From contig NZ_AP022561.1 of assembly GCF_010726245.1 (NCBI RefSeq), forward strand, positions 930,001-994,000: 64,000 nucleotides of DNA, read 5' to 3'. Below, piece after piece: positions 35,828-45,180 of this stretch. The translations under genes and the position numbers were made by a program. Every line of letters starts with the position of its first letter. The stretch's first letter is position 1. The DNA is from Mycolicibacterium aichiense. Lineage in GTDB: Bacteria; Actinomycetota; Actinomycetes; Mycobacteriales; Mycobacteriaceae. The notes beneath the pieces were generated by a model. It had not been told where the DNA came from. It made no database searches and saw only the letters and a program-made list of their open reading frames with translations.

Positions 35828-37413
35828 CCGCGGGGACTATAGGCAAGAGGCCGATCCGGCGCGCGCTGATCAGCGTGTACGACAAGAGCGGGCTGATCCC
35901 GCTCGCGCAGGGTCTGCACGAGGCGGGGGTGGCCATCGTCTCCACCGGCTCGACCGCCAAAACCATTGCCGACAAAGGCATTCCGGTCACCCCGGTCGAG
36001 TTCGTCACCGGCTTTCCCGAGGTGCTCGACGGCCGGGTCAAGACACTGCACCCGCACATCCACGCCGGCCTGCTCGCCGACACCCGCAAGCCGGAACACC
36101 TCGCGGCTCTCGGTGAGCTGAAGATCGAGCCGTTCGACCTCGTCGTGGTCAACCTCTACCCGTTCACCGAGACGGTCGATTCCGGCGCCGAGGTAGAAGA
36201 GTGCGTCGAGCAGATCGACATCGGCGGCCCGTCGATGGTGCGCGCCTCGGCCAAGAATCATGCCAGCGTGGCCGTCGTCGTCGACCCGCTCGGATACGAC
36301 GGCGTTCTGGCCGCGGTGCGGTCCGGTGGTTTCACGCTCGCCGAGCGACAGAAGTTGGCGGCACTGGCTTTTCGGCACACCGCCGAATACGACGTCGCGG
36401 TGGCCGGCTGGATGGGCTCGGTGCTGGCCCCCGAGGAGGGCCGAGAAGGAGAGGCGGGCACACTCCTGCCGCCGTGGTTCGGCCGCACCTGGAAACGGAC
36501 GTCGCAGCTGCGCTACGGGGAGAACCCGCATCAGCAGGCTGCGCTCTACAGCGACGAGTCCGGCTGGCCGGGTCTGGCCCAGGCCGAGCAGCTGCACGGA
36601 AAAGAGATGTCCTACAACAACTTCACCGATGCCGATGCGGCGTGGCGGGCAGCGTTCGATCACGAGGAGATCTGCGTCGCCATCATCAAACACGCCAACC
36701 CGTGCGGTATCGCGATCTCGTCGGTGTCGGTGGCCGATGCGCACCGCAAGGCCCACGAATGCGATCCGCTCAGTGCATTCGGCGGGGTGATCGCGGCCAA
36801 CACGGAGGTCACGGTGGAGATGGCCGAGTTCGTCTCGGAGATCTTCACCGAGGTCATCATCGCGCCGGCATATCAGCCCGGTGCGGTGGAGATCTTGGCC
36901 CGTAAGAAGAACATTCGCGTACTCGTCGCCGCCCAGCCGCCGGTCGGCGGAGCGGAGTTGCGCCAGATCAGCGGAGGTCTGCTGATCCAGGAGCGCGACG
37001 CGCTCGACGCACCCGGCGACGACCCGGCGAACTGGACCCTGGCGACCGGCACCCCGGCGGACGCGGCGACGCTGGCCGACCTGCGGTTCGCCTGGCGCAC
37101 CTGCCGCGCGGTGAAGTCCAACGCGATCGTGGTGGCCGCCGACGGCGCCACCGTCGGGGTGGGCATGGGCCAGGTCAACCGGGTCGACGCGGCGCGGCTG
37201 GCGGTGGAGCGCGGCGGCGAGCGGGTCCGCGGTGCGGTGGCGGCCAGCGACGCGTTCTTCCCGTTCCCGGATGGCCTGGAGACGCTGACGGCGGCCGGGG
37301 TCAAGGCCGTCGTACACCCGGGCGGATCGATGCGCGACGAGTTGGTCACCGAGGCCGCGGCGAAGGCCGGGATCACGCTGTACCTCACCGGGGCCAGGCA
37401 CTTCGCACACTGA
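35824..37413 (+). CDS. purH: Bifunctional AICAR transformylase/IMP cyclohydrolase
   Basis: Last two steps of IMP synthesis. 529 aa: N-terminal MGS-like IMP cyclohydrolase ([43 protein letters not shown]) and C-terminal AICARFT domain ([33 protein letters not shown]). ATG 35824 overlaps purN by ATGA. Complete and orthologous to Rv0957. Confidence 0.98.
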   Translation: MTAGTIGKRPIRRALISVYDKSGLIPLAQGLHEAGVAIVSTGSTAKTIADKGIPVTPVEFVTGFPEVLDGRVKTLHPHIHAGLLADTRKPEHLAALGELKIEPFDLVVVNLYPFTETVDSGAEVEECVEQIDIGGPSMVRASAKNHASVAVVVDPLGYDGVLAAVRSGGFTLAERQKLAALAFRHTAEYDVAVAGWMGSVLAPEEGREGEAGTLLPPWFGRTWKRTSQLRYGENPHQQAALYSDESGWPGLAQAEQLHGKEMSYNNFTDADAAWRAAFDHEEICVAIIKHANPCGIAISSVSVADAHRKAHECDPLSAFGGVIAANTEVTVEMAEFVSEIFTEVIIAPAYQPGAVEILARKKNIRVLVAAQPPVGGAELRQISGGLLIQERDALDAPGDDPANWTLATGTPADAATLADLRFAWRTCRAVKSNAIVVAADGATVGVGMGQVNRVDAARLAVERGGERVRGAVAASDAFFPFPDGLETLTAAGVKAVVHPGGSMRDELVTEAAAKAGITLYLTGARHFAH

Positions 37414-37484
37414 CCGCGGGTATTCCGGCGGTGCCAAATATGACTTTGCGCTGACCGCGTAATGCCCCGGTGGCGTGGCAGTCG

Positions 37485-37490
37485 TAGCGT
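37485..37490 (+). promoter_or_regulatory. -10 element of MoxR-like ATPase gene
   Basis: TAGCGT, six bases before the GTG at 37497. The six bases GGAGAG are too close to the start to act as a Shine-Dalgarno sequence. Confidence 0.45.
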
Positions 37491-37496
37491 GGAGAG

Positions 37497-38879
37497 GTGA
37501 CTTCACCTGACAACCTCCCCCGCACTCTTGGCGAACTGCGCGCTTCCGGGCACCGGGAACGCAGTGTCAAGCAGGAGATCCGGGAGAACCTGCTGACCGC
37601 GCTGGCCGAAGGAGATGAGGTCTGGCCTGGCATTTTCGGCTTCGAGGACACCGTCTTGCCGCAGCTGGAACGGGCGCTGATCGCCGGGCACGACTTCGTC
37701 CTGCTCGGCGAGCGCGGGCAGGGCAAAACCCGGCTGCTGCGCTCGTTGCAGAATCTGCTCGACGAGTGGACGCCGGTGATCGCCGGATCTGAACTCGGCG
37801 AGCATCCCTACACGCCGATCACGCCCGAGTCGATCCGGCGGGCAGGGGAATCGGGTGACGATCTGCCCATCCAGTGGCGCCACCGCAGCGAGCGCTACAC
37901 CGAGAAGCTGGCCACCCCGGACACCAGCGTGGCGGACCTGGTCGGTGACATCGACCCGATCAAGGTCGCCGAGGGCCGCAGTCTCGGTGACCCGGAAACC
38001 ATCGCCTACGGCCTGATCCCGCGCGCGCATCGCGGCATCGTCGCGGTCAACGAGCTGCCCGATCTGGCCGAGCGCATCCAGGTCTCGATGCTCAACGTGA
38101 TGGAGGAGCGCGACATCCAGGTGCGCGGCTACACGCTGCGACTGCCGCTGGACGTGCTGGTGGTCGCCAGCGCGAACCCCGAGGACTACACCAACCGCGG
38201 TCGCATCATCACCCCGCTGAAGGACCGTTTCGGCGCCGAGATCCGCACCCACTACCCGCGGGAGCTGGACGCCGAGGTCGGCGTGATCACCCAGGAGGCG
38301 CACCTGTCGGCGCAGGTTCCGACCTACCTGATGCAGATCATCGCCCGGTTCGCGCGCTATCTGCGCGAGTCCAGCTCGGTCGACCAGCGGTCCGGTGTGT
38401 CGGCGCGCTTCGCGATCGCCGCCGCCGAGACCGTCGCCGCATCGGCCCGCCACCGCGGCGCGATACTCGGCGAGGAAGAACCGGTGGCCCGCGTGGTCGA
38501 CCTCGGCACGATCATCGACGTACTGCGCGGCAAGCTCGAGTTCGAGTCCGGCGAGGAAGGGCGCGAGCAGGCGGTGCTGGAGCACCTGCTGCGGCGCGCC
38601 ACCGCCGACACCGCACAGCGGGTGCTGGGCGGCATCGACGTCGGCACGCTGGTTGCGGCCGTCGAGGGCGGCTCGGCGGTGACCACCGGTGAGCAGGTCG
38701 CGGCCAAGGACGTGCTCGCGGCGCTGCCGGACCTGCCGGTGATCGACGAGATCGCCAAGCGGCTGGAAGCCGAGACCGAAGGTGAGCGTGCCGCCGCGCT
38801 CGAATTGGCCCTGGAGGCGCTGTATCTCGCCAAGCGGATCGACAAGGTGACAGGAGAAGGCGAAACCGTCTATGGCTAA
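37497..38879 (+). CDS. MoxR/Mg-chelatase-like AAA+ ATPase (Rv0958-like)
   Basis: A 460-aa AAA+ ATPase of the ChlI/MoxR clade. Walker A is LLGERGQGKTRLL (K77), Walker B is the GIVAVNELPDL segment, and sensor-like SANPEDYTNRGRIITPLKDRF follows. Such ATPases work with VWA proteins as chaperone-like metal-insertion or assembly machines; there is no chlorophyll pathway here. It overlaps the VWA gene by eight bases, so the two products very likely form one complex. Confidence 0.93.
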   Translation: MTSPDNLPRTLGELRASGHRERSVKQEIRENLLTALAEGDEVWPGIFGFEDTVLPQLERALIAGHDFVLLGERGQGKTRLLRSLQNLLDEWTPVIAGSELGEHPYTPITPESIRRAGESGDDLPIQWRHRSERYTEKLATPDTSVADLVGDIDPIKVAEGRSLGDPETIAYGLIPRAHRGIVAVNELPDLAERIQVSMLNVMEERDIQVRGYTLRLPLDVLVVASANPEDYTNRGRIITPLKDRFGAEIRTHYPRELDAEVGVITQEAHLSAQVPTYLMQIIARFARYLRESSSVDQRSGVSARFAIAAAETVAASARHRGAILGEEEPVARVVDLGTIIDVLRGKLEFESGEEGREQAVLEHLLRRATADTAQRVLGGIDVGTLVAAVEGGSAVTTGEQVAAKDVLAALPDLPVIDEIAKRLEAETEGERAAALELALEALYLAKRIDKVTGEGETVYG

Positions 38880-40860
38880 AGCGGATCGGGGACACTCACA
38901 TGACTCCCGGTATTCGGCCTATACCGGGGGCCCTGATCCGCTCGCCCCGCCGGTGGATCTGCGCGACGCGCTCGAACAGATCGGGCAGGACGTCATGGAG
39001 GGCACCTCGCCACGGCGCGCCTTGTCCGAGCTGTTGCGACGCGGAACCAAGAACACCAAGGGTGCCGACCGGCTCGCCGCGGAGGTGAACCGGCGGCGTC
39101 GAGAATTGTTGAATCGCAACAACCTTGACGGCACTCTGCAGGAGATCAAGAAGCTGCTCGACGACGCTGTGCTCTCCGAGCGCAAGGAATTGGCGCGCGC
39201 GCTGGACGATGACGCCCGATTCCAAGAACTGCAGATCGAGTCGCTGTCACCGTCGCCGGCCAAGGCGGTGCAGGAGTTGTCGGATTACAACTGGCGCAGC
39301 CCCGAGGCGCGGCAGAAGTACGAGCAGATCAAGGATCTGCTCGGCCGGGAGATGCTCGATCAGCGGTTCGCCGGCATGAAGCAGGCGCTGGAGAACGCGA
39401 CCGACGAGGACCGGCAAGCGGTCAACGAGATGCTCGACGACCTGAACGACTTGCTGGACAAGCACTCTCGCGGCGAGGACAGCGCGCAAGACTTCGACGA
39501 TTTCATGCGCAAACACGGCCAGTACTTTCCGGAGAATCCGAAGAACGTCGAGGAACTGCTCGATTCGCTGGCTCAGCGGGCTGCCGCCGCGCAGCGCTTC
39601 CGCAACAGCCTCACCCCGGACCAGCGTGCCGAGCTGGATGCGTTGGCGCAGCAGGCTTTCGGTTCGCCGCAACTGATGAACGCGCTGAACCGGCTCGACT
39701 CCCACCTGCAGGCAGCGCGCCCGGGCGAGGACTGGACCGGATCCTCGGAATTCTCCGGCGACAACCCGCTCGGCATGGGGGAGGGCGCTCAGGCGATGGC
39801 CGATATCGCCGAACTCGAACAGCTCGCCGAGCAGCTGTCGCAGAGCTATGCCGGTGCCACGATGGACGACGTCGACCTCGACGCCTTGGCGCGCCAGCTC
39901 GGCGATCAGGCCGCCATCGATGCGCGGACGCTGGCCGAACTGGAGCGTGCCCTGATGAACCAGGGCTTCCTCGACCGCGGCTCCGACGGACAGTGGCGGC
40001 TGTCGCCGAAGGCCATGCGCCAACTCGGGCAGACCGCGCTTCGTGATGTCGCCCAACAGCTTTCGGGTCGCCACGGTGAGCGGGACACCCGTCGTGCCGG
40101 TGCCGCCGGTGAACTCACCGGCGCCACCCGGCCGTGGGCGTTCGGCGACACCGAGCCCTGGAACGTCACCCGCACCTTGACCAACGCGGTCCTACGGCGG
40201 GCCGGCGGACCGACCGAAGGGCCGCTGCGGATCAGCGTCGACGATGTCGAGGTGTCGGAGACGGAGACTCGCACGCAGTCGGCGGTGGCGCTGCTGGTCG
40301 ACACGTCGTTTTCGATGGTGATGGAGAACCGGTGGCTGCCGATGAAGCAGACCGCGCTGGCGCTCAACCACTTGGTGAGCACGAGGTTCCGCTCGGATGC
40401 GCTGCAGATCATCGCGTTCGGCCGCTACGCCCGCACCGTCACCGCGGCCGAGCTGACCGGGCTCGAGGGCGTCTACGAACAGGGCACCAATCTGCACCAT
40501 GCGCTGGCGCTGGCGGTCCGGCATCTGCGCCGCCATCCCAATGCCCAACCGGTGGTGCTGGTGGTCACCGATGGTGAGCCCACCGCCCACCTGGAGGATT
40601 TCGACGGCCAGGGGTCGTCGGTGTTTTTCGACTACCCGCCGCATCCGCGGACCATCGCGCACACTGTGCGCGGGTTCGACGAGGTCGCCCGACTGGGTGC
40701 GCAGGTGACGATCTTCCGACTCGGAAACGATCCCGGTCTGGCCAGATTCATCGATCAGGTCGCTCGTCGCGTCGAGGGTCGGGTCGTGGTTCCCGACCTG
40801 GACGGTCTGGGCGCGGCGGTCGTGGGCGACTACCTGCGGTCGCGCCGGCGCCGGCGCTGA
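38872..40860 (+). CDS. VWA domain protein, partner of the MoxR-like ATPase (Rv0959-like)
   Basis: A 662-aa protein. The first 450 residues are charged, helical and Gln/Asp-rich (probable coiled coils). The C-terminal von Willebrand A domain has a complete MIDAS: VDTSFSMVMENRW (D477 first), a Thr in EQGTNLHHAL and VVTDGEPTAHLED. It is ChlD-like in logic. Translationally coupled to the ATPase. The client protein or metal is unknown. Confidence 0.92.
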   Translation: MAKADRGHSHDSRYSAYTGGPDPLAPPVDLRDALEQIGQDVMEGTSPRRALSELLRRGTKNTKGADRLAAEVNRRRRELLNRNNLDGTLQEIKKLLDDAVLSERKELARALDDDARFQELQIESLSPSPAKAVQELSDYNWRSPEARQKYEQIKDLLGREMLDQRFAGMKQALENATDEDRQAVNEMLDDLNDLLDKHSRGEDSAQDFDDFMRKHGQYFPENPKNVEELLDSLAQRAAAAQRFRNSLTPDQRAELDALAQQAFGSPQLMNALNRLDSHLQAARPGEDWTGSSEFSGDNPLGMGEGAQAMADIAELEQLAEQLSQSYAGATMDDVDLDALARQLGDQAAIDARTLAELERALMNQGFLDRGSDGQWRLSPKAMRQLGQTALRDVAQQLSGRHGERDTRRAGAAGELTGATRPWAFGDTEPWNVTRTLTNAVLRRAGGPTEGPLRISVDDVEVSETETRTQSAVALLVDTSFSMVMENRWLPMKQTALALNHLVSTRFRSDALQIIAFGRYARTVTAAELTGLEGVYEQGTNLHHALALAVRHLRRHPNAQPVVLVVTDGEPTAHLEDFDGQGSSVFFDYPPHPRTIAHTVRGFDEVARLGAQVTIFRLGNDPGLARFIDQVARRVEGRVVVPDLDGLGAAVVGDYLRSRRRRR

Positions 40861-41121
40861 ACTGAGAAGCTCTCAGGTATTCAGCAAATCTGGGGCACCC
40901 CTGCGTGGAAGCCGCGTCGGTGGTGTGGTTAGCAAAGGCCTCGGCAAACCAGTTTGTTATTGACGTCAAGGTTCCCGGGGGCAGCACGCTAGCGAACACG
41001 TGCAACACGTCGGTAACCCGAATGTTTCTCCACCGTCAATTGGCTACCGGACGCCCGCTCGTCCTGCGTGATTGGTGTGAAAAAAGCGAAGTACTTAAGT
41101 CCCCGAATTCCGTGGTACCGC
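40861..41121. other. Gene-free stretch before the exported-protein promoter
   Basis: No credible gene. Base composition is less GC-rich than its neighbours, and short frames here have poor third-position GC. The whole gap to the next gene is 375 bp; its 3' end holds the promoter listed next. Confidence 0.5.
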
Positions 41122-41150
41122 TTGCCGAGGGGCAAACAGCCCCTTAGTAT
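41122..41150 (+). promoter_or_regulatory. Promoter of exported low-complexity protein
   Basis: TTGCCG - 17 bp - TAGTAT, close to the housekeeping sigma consensus. The spacer contains a small inverted repeat GGGGC-aaaca-GCCCC (41128-41143). The mRNA leader to ATG 41236 would be about 80 nt. Confidence 0.55.
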
Positions 41151-41235
41151 CTATCAGGATCTTCTAAGATTCGTATCAGCAAAGCACCGAGTTCGTCACG
41201 ACCCTGGCGAACCGCACCAACAAGGGGAATTAGCA

Positions 41236-42468
41236 ATGGCGTCAAGGACTCGGCCTTTCCTGATGACCGGCGCGGCACTGGCCAGTGCTGCTGCCATCGT
41301 CGCCGCCTCACCGGCGTACCTTCCGACTCACGACATCGCGCTGGGTACCTCCACCCCGCTGCCGCTGTCGACGGCCAAGTACGAACTGACGGCGATCACC
41401 GACATCACGATCCAGGGCATCAACGACGCCTACTGGTTCGGCTGGGGCGGCTACATCCAGTCCGACAACACCTACTACCCGGGCGTGAGCGACGTCTACA
41501 TCAGTGGCGCGCCGGGTGTCCTCTACTACCTGGTCGACAATGCCGCCGAGACGTTCCTCCCGGGCTTCGACCTCGACAACTACTACTTCGAGATCGGCGC
41601 TCCCTCGATTCCCTACGTGGGCGCCGGTGAACTCTTCGGCACCAGCTCGCCGATCTTCCAGGCCGCGCAGGCGACGTTCTACTACGGCATCCCGAACGTC
41701 ATCAACTCGATCGTCTCGTCGGCCGCGCAGTTGGTCCCCACCTTCGATATCGGCCCGGTCAAGCTCGGTGGCGGCATCCTGGCCAGCCTGTTCTTCTACG
41801 GACAGACCCCGGACTACGACCCCGACACCGGTACCGGCTTCAGCTACAGCACCAACGGCCTGTCGGCGATCCTGGCCTACGTGTCGACGTCCATCTCGGA
41901 CAACCTGCCCGGCGCACCCTCGGGCGCGGCACTGGCCGGGGCGGTCAGTGCGGCCGCGACGACCATCCAGAACGACATCAAGGGTCTCGAGACCGCGGTG
42001 AAGTCCGCGGCCGGCCTCACCACCACGGCATCGTCCGCGGCGTCGAAGAAGGTTGCCGCCGAGGTCAAGACCGAGTCGGAGACCACGTCGACCGACACCA
42101 CGTCGACCGACACTTCTACCGACACCACGTCGACCGGCACCTCTACCGACACCACGTCGACCGACACCTCTACCGACACCTCGTCGACCGGCACCACGTC
42201 GTCGACCGACGACAGTGCCACCACCCCCGCGAAGTCGACCGGCGCCGCGTCCCCCAAGGCCCCGACGTCGTCGACCAAGCCCACCACCAAGCCGGCCAAG
42301 CCGCAGAACCCGCTCGCCAAGATCGGCAAGCGGATCTCGGACGCGCTCAGCGGTGGCAAGAAGACCAAGTCGCCGTCCAGCTCGTCGAGCGATTCCAGCT
42401 CGTCCTCGTCCTCGTCGTCGAGCAGCTCGGGCTCGGGCAGCTCGGGCTCGGGCGACAGCTCGAAGTAA
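41236..42468 (+). CDS. Exported protein with Thr/Ser/Asp repeat and poly-Ser tail, hypothetical
   Basis: A 410-aa protein with a signal peptide (about residues 1-28, ending ASPAYLPTHD). A 230-residue Tyr/Phe/Gly-rich domain follows (INDAYWFGWGGYIQSDNTYYPG; DLDNYYFEIGAPSIPYVGAGE). Then come four 9-aa repeats (DTTSTDTST), a Lys/Pro/Thr linker and a Ser-rich C-terminus. The tail composition suggests a wall-spanning or glycosylated stalk. AAGGGG lies upstream of ATG 41236. I recognise no named family; the Tyr-rich domain recalls mycobacterial surface proteins but proves nothing. Confidence 0.82.
   Translation: MASRTRPFLMTGAALASAAAIVAASPAYLPTHDIALGTSTPLPLSTAKYELTAITDITIQGINDAYWFGWGGYIQSDNTYYPGVSDVYISGAPGVLYYLVDNAAETFLPGFDLDNYYFEIGAPSIPYVGAGELFGTSSPIFQAAQATFYYGIPNVINSIVSSAAQLVPTFDIGPVKLGGGILASLFFYGQTPDYDPDTGTGFSYSTNGLSAILAYVSTSISDNLPGAPSGAALAGAVSAAATTIQNDIKGLETAVKSAAGLTTTASSAASKKVAAEVKTESETTSTDTTSTDTSTDTTSTGTSTDTTSTDTSTDTSSTGTTSSTDDSATTPAKSTGAASPKAPTSSTKPTTKPAKPQNPLAKIGKRISDALSGGKKTKSPSSSSSDSSSSSSSSSSSSGSGSSGSGDSSK
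42094..42201 (+). repeat. Four tandem 27-bp repeats in exported-protein gene
   Basis: Unit reads GACACCACGTCGACC followed by GACACCTCTACC (DTTSTDTST). The copies alternate D/G at position six and the fourth is degenerate. Likely length-variable between strains. Confidence 0.8.
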
Positions 42469-42483
42469 CCCACCTGCACCAAC

Positions 42484-42523
42484 ACTTCGGCCCCTTCCGA
42501 TCAGGAAGGGGCCGAAGTTGTTT
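42484..42523 (+). terminator. Intrinsic terminator after exported-protein gene
   Basis: Perfect 15-bp stem, ACTTCGGCCCCTTCC with its complement, five-base loop, then TTGTTT. It also separates the convergent DUF1707 gene, though the T-run exists only on the plus side. Confidence 0.9.
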
Positions 42524-42546
42524 GGTCGACGTTGTGTGCGGACCGG

Positions 42547-43143
42547 TCAGCGGGACTCGGGAGCGTTGGGCTTGCGGTTCTTGCGTTTGACGCCGACGCC
42601 GCCCCACAACGAGAAGCCCCGAATGGTGACCTTCGGCGCACCGGGCGTACCCGGGCCGTCGACGTCGTGGTCGAAGCCACCCATCACGCCGACCCCGTGG
42701 ACCTCCACATTGATCTCCGGCGGCAGCAGGATGGTCTGGCCACCCATGATCGAATACGCGTGGATCTCGACGTTCGCCGACGTGAAGTCGGCATAGCGCA
42801 GGTCGACAACGCCACCGCCGAACAGGGTGAAGGTGGTGATCCGGCCCGGAACGTTCCAGCGGCCGCGGCGCTCGAACCCGCTGAGGATCGCCAGCAGAAG
42901 CGTCTTGGGAGCTGGATTCGACGCACCGCGCCGATTCGAGGCGTCGGCGGCCTCCGGCAAGTCCTCGGTGAGCCGATCGAGCTCCTCATAGGTCTGCGCG
43001 GCGTACGCCTTCGCCAGCCGTTGCTCGTATTCACTGAGCGCCAGACGGCCCCGAGAGGCAGCCTCGGTGAGCAATTGCGCAACCTGAATACGGTCTGTGT
43101 CAGCAGCCCGCGTCGATGCGTCCCGCGGTGTCAAGTTGCTCAT
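42547..43143 (-). CDS. DUF1707 / LiaF-like membrane-stress protein (Rv0966c-like)
   Basis: A 198-aa protein. The N-terminal DUF1707 module (ASTRAADTDRIQVAQLLTEAASRGRLALSEYEQRLAKAYAAQTYEEL, residues about 10-60) is a small DNA- or partner-binding-like helical unit. It is followed by a C-terminal beta-repeat domain of the LiaF type (TTFTLFGGGVVDLRYADF, YSIMGGQTILLPPEINVEVHG, FSLWGGVGVKRK). There is no clear TM segment. The role is probably envelope-stress sensing; it is the Rv0966c counterpart by synteny. Confidence 0.88.
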   Translation of the reverse strand: MSNLTPRDASTRAADTDRIQVAQLLTEAASRGRLALSEYEQRLAKAYAAQTYEELDRLTEDLPEAADASNRRGASNPAPKTLLLAILSGFERRGRWNVPGRITTFTLFGGGVVDLRYADFTSANVEIHAYSIMGGQTILLPPEINVEVHGVGVMGGFDHDVDGPGTPGAPKVTIRGFSLWGGVGVKRKNRKPNAPESR

Positions 43144-43207
43144 CGCTTACGAGGGTACGACTCTGATCGGCAACCGCAAGAGTGTTCGCTGTTCTCTCAC
43201 GCCTGTG

Positions 43208-43984
43208 TTATCGCAGCCAGCGCGGCTCGCGTTTCTGCAGAAACGCGAGCATCCCTTCGTGCGCTTCCTCGGACACGAACAACCGGGCCGATTCGGTTGC
43301 CAGATTCTCGGCGTCGCGGTCGAAGCGGGCCAGAACGTCGGCGGTGGTCAAGGCTTTCGATGCCGCCAGCCCCTGCGGGGAGCCGCGGCCCAAGTCGGCG
43401 ACGATGCCTGCGATCGCCGTGTCGAGGTCGTCGGCGGCCAGGGTGATCAGACCGATCTCGGCGGCGGTTGGTGCGGCGAACGTCTCACCCGTGAGGTAGT
43501 AGCGGGCGGCCGCGCGAGGCGTCATCTTCGGCAGCAAGGTCAGCGAAATGACAGCAGGAGCCACCCCGATGCGCGCCTCGGTCAGCGCGAACGTGCTGCG
43601 TGGGCCCGCGACCGCGATGTCACAGGCACCCACCAGACCCAGTCCGCCGGCTCGGACGTGGCCGTCGATGGCCGCCACCACCGGCATCGGTGCTTCGACG
43701 ATCGCCCGCAGGACCGCCGCCATCTCGCGGCCCCGCGCGGCGGTGGTCTCGAAGGGGTCGCCGCCCGACGCTTCGCTCAGGTCGGCACCGGCACAGAACG
43801 TGCCGCCGGTGTGACCCAGCACCACGGTCCGCACCGCCGGGTCGGCGGCCGCCTCCCGCAATCCGGCGTGCAACTGCTCCACCAGCCGGGTGGACAGCGC
43901 ATTACGGTTGTGCGGCGAGTCGAGTGTCAGCCGGGCGACGTGGCCGTCGACGGCGTAGGTGACGAGGCTGCTTCCATTCCCCAT
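43208..43984 (-). CDS. echA7: Enoyl-CoA hydratase/isomerase family protein (EchA7-like)
   Basis: 258-aa crotonase, last gene of the acyl-CoA carboxylase operon. Oxyanion segments are GHTGGTFCAGADLSE and AIDGHVRAGGLGLVGACDI. The second catalytic Glu is kept (FALTEARIGVAP), but the first hydratase Glu position is Gly. This pattern would fit a glutaconyl-CoA-type hydratase of leucine/terpene pathways, or another crotonase activity. ATG 43984 has AGGAG ten bases upstream; ATG 44014 overlaps the fadE12 stop (ATGA) and would add ten residues, giving the M. tuberculosis length. Either start is possible. Confidence 0.9.
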   Translation of the reverse strand: MGNGSSLVTYAVDGHVARLTLDSPHNRNALSTRLVEQLHAGLREAAADPAVRTVVLGHTGGTFCAGADLSEASGGDPFETTAARGREMAAVLRAIVEAPMPVVAAIDGHVRAGGLGLVGACDIAVAGPRSTFALTEARIGVAPAVISLTLLPKMTPRAAARYYLTGETFAAPTAAEIGLITLAADDLDTAIAGIVADLGRGSPQGLAASKALTTADVLARFDRDAENLATESARLFVSEEAHEGMLAFLQKREPRWLR

Positions 43985-44013
43985 GTCGCTTCGCTCCTGC
44001 CCGCCGGCTGTCA

Positions 44014-45180
44014 TCAGTACGACCGGGGCAGGCCGAGCGACGTCTGAGCGACGAAGTTGAGGATCATCTCCCGGCTGACCGGAGCGATGCGCGCCAGCCG
44101 GGACGCGGTGAGCATCGACGCGACGCCGTACTCCTTGGTGAGCCCGTTGCCGCCAAGGGACTGCACGGCCTGGTCGACCGCCTTGGTCGACGCCTCGCCG
44201 GCGGCGTACTTGGCCATGTTGGCCGCCTCGGCTGCACCGAAGTCGTCGCCGGCGTCGTAGAGCGCGGCAGCTTTCTGCATCATCAGCTTCGCGAGTTCGA
44301 TCTCGATGTAGTTCTGTGCCAACGGGTGCGCGATGCCCTGGTGCGCGCCGATCGGCGTCCTCCACACCTGGCGCGTCTTGACGTACTCGGCCGCCTTGCC
44401 GAGCACGTGGCGTCCCGCGCCGATCGCGTTGGCCGCACCCATGATTCGTTCCGGGTTCAGGCCGGCGAACAACTGCGCGATCGCGGCGTCCTCCGAGCCG
44501 ACCAGCGCGTCTGAGGGCAGCCGGACATCGTCGATGAAGACCTGGAATTGGCTTTCCGGGCTGACGATCTCCATATCGATCTTGGTGAAGCTGAAGCCCG
44601 GGGTGTCGGTCGGCACGATGAACAACGCCGGTTTGAGGTTGCCGGTCTTGGCTTCTTCGGTTCTGCCGACGACCAGTACGGCCTGGGCCTGGTCGACGCC
44701 GGAGATGTACACCTTCTGACCGGACAGAACCCAGTCACTGCCGTCGCGGCGCGCGGTGGTGGTGATCTTGTGCGAGTTCGAGCCGGCGTCGGGTTCGGTG
44801 ATGGCGAAAGCCATGGTGATCGAACCGTCGGCGATTCCGGGCAGCCAGCGCTTCTTCTGGTCGTCGGTGCCGAACTTGCTGATGATGGTGCCGTTGATCG
44901 CCGGTGAGACCACCAGCATCAACAACGCGCAGCCGTGGGCGGCCATCTCCTCCATCACCAGGGACAGCTCGTACATGCCTGCGCCACCACCGCCGTACTC
45001 CTCGGGAAGGTTGACCCCGACGAATCCGAGTTTGGCTGCCTCGGCCCATAATTCGTCGGTGTGCTCACCGGCACGCGCCTTGGCCAGGTAGTAGTCCGAG
45101 CCGTAGCTCGCCGCCATCGCGCCGACGGCCTTGCGCAGTTCCTGGCGTTCGGCGCTCTCGATGAAGCCGGTGTCCGTCAT
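44014..45180 (-). CDS. fadE12: Acyl-CoA dehydrogenase FadE12
   Basis: 388-aa FAD-dependent acyl-CoA dehydrogenase. FAD/substrate loops ITMAFAITEPDAGSNSHKI and WVLSGQKVYISGVDQA; catalytic Glu in QSLGGNGLTKEYGVASM. It starts with ATGA overlapping the accA2 stop. It probably introduces a double bond into a branched or isoprenoid acyl-CoA, acting before or after the carboxylase. Confidence 0.95.
   Translation of the reverse strand: MTDTGFIESAERQELRKAVGAMAASYGSDYYLAKARAGEHTDELWAEAAKLGFVGVNLPEEYGGGGAGMYELSLVMEEMAAHGCALLMLVVSPAINGTIISKFGTDDQKKRWLPGIADGSITMAFAITEPDAGSNSHKITTTARRDGSDWVLSGQKVYISGVDQAQAVLVVGRTEEAKTGNLKPALFIVPTDTPGFSFTKIDMEIVSPESQFQVFIDDVRLPSDALVGSEDAAIAQLFAGLNPERIMGAANAIGAGRHVLGKAAEYVKTRQVWRTPIGAHQGIAHPLAQNYIEIELAKLMMQKAAALYDAGDDFGAAEAANMAKYAAGEASTKAVDQAVQSLGGNGLTKEYGVASMLTASRLARIAPVSREMILNFVAQTSLGLPRSY

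Noticed and set aside
40871..40884. MprA box after the VWA gene
   Set aside because: TCTCAGG is followed by TTCAGC at the wrong spacing (9 instead of 11 bp).
40905..41147. 80-codon frame in the gap before the exported-protein gene
   Set aside because: Poor third-position GC, no ribosome-binding site, and it covers the clear promoter of the next gene.
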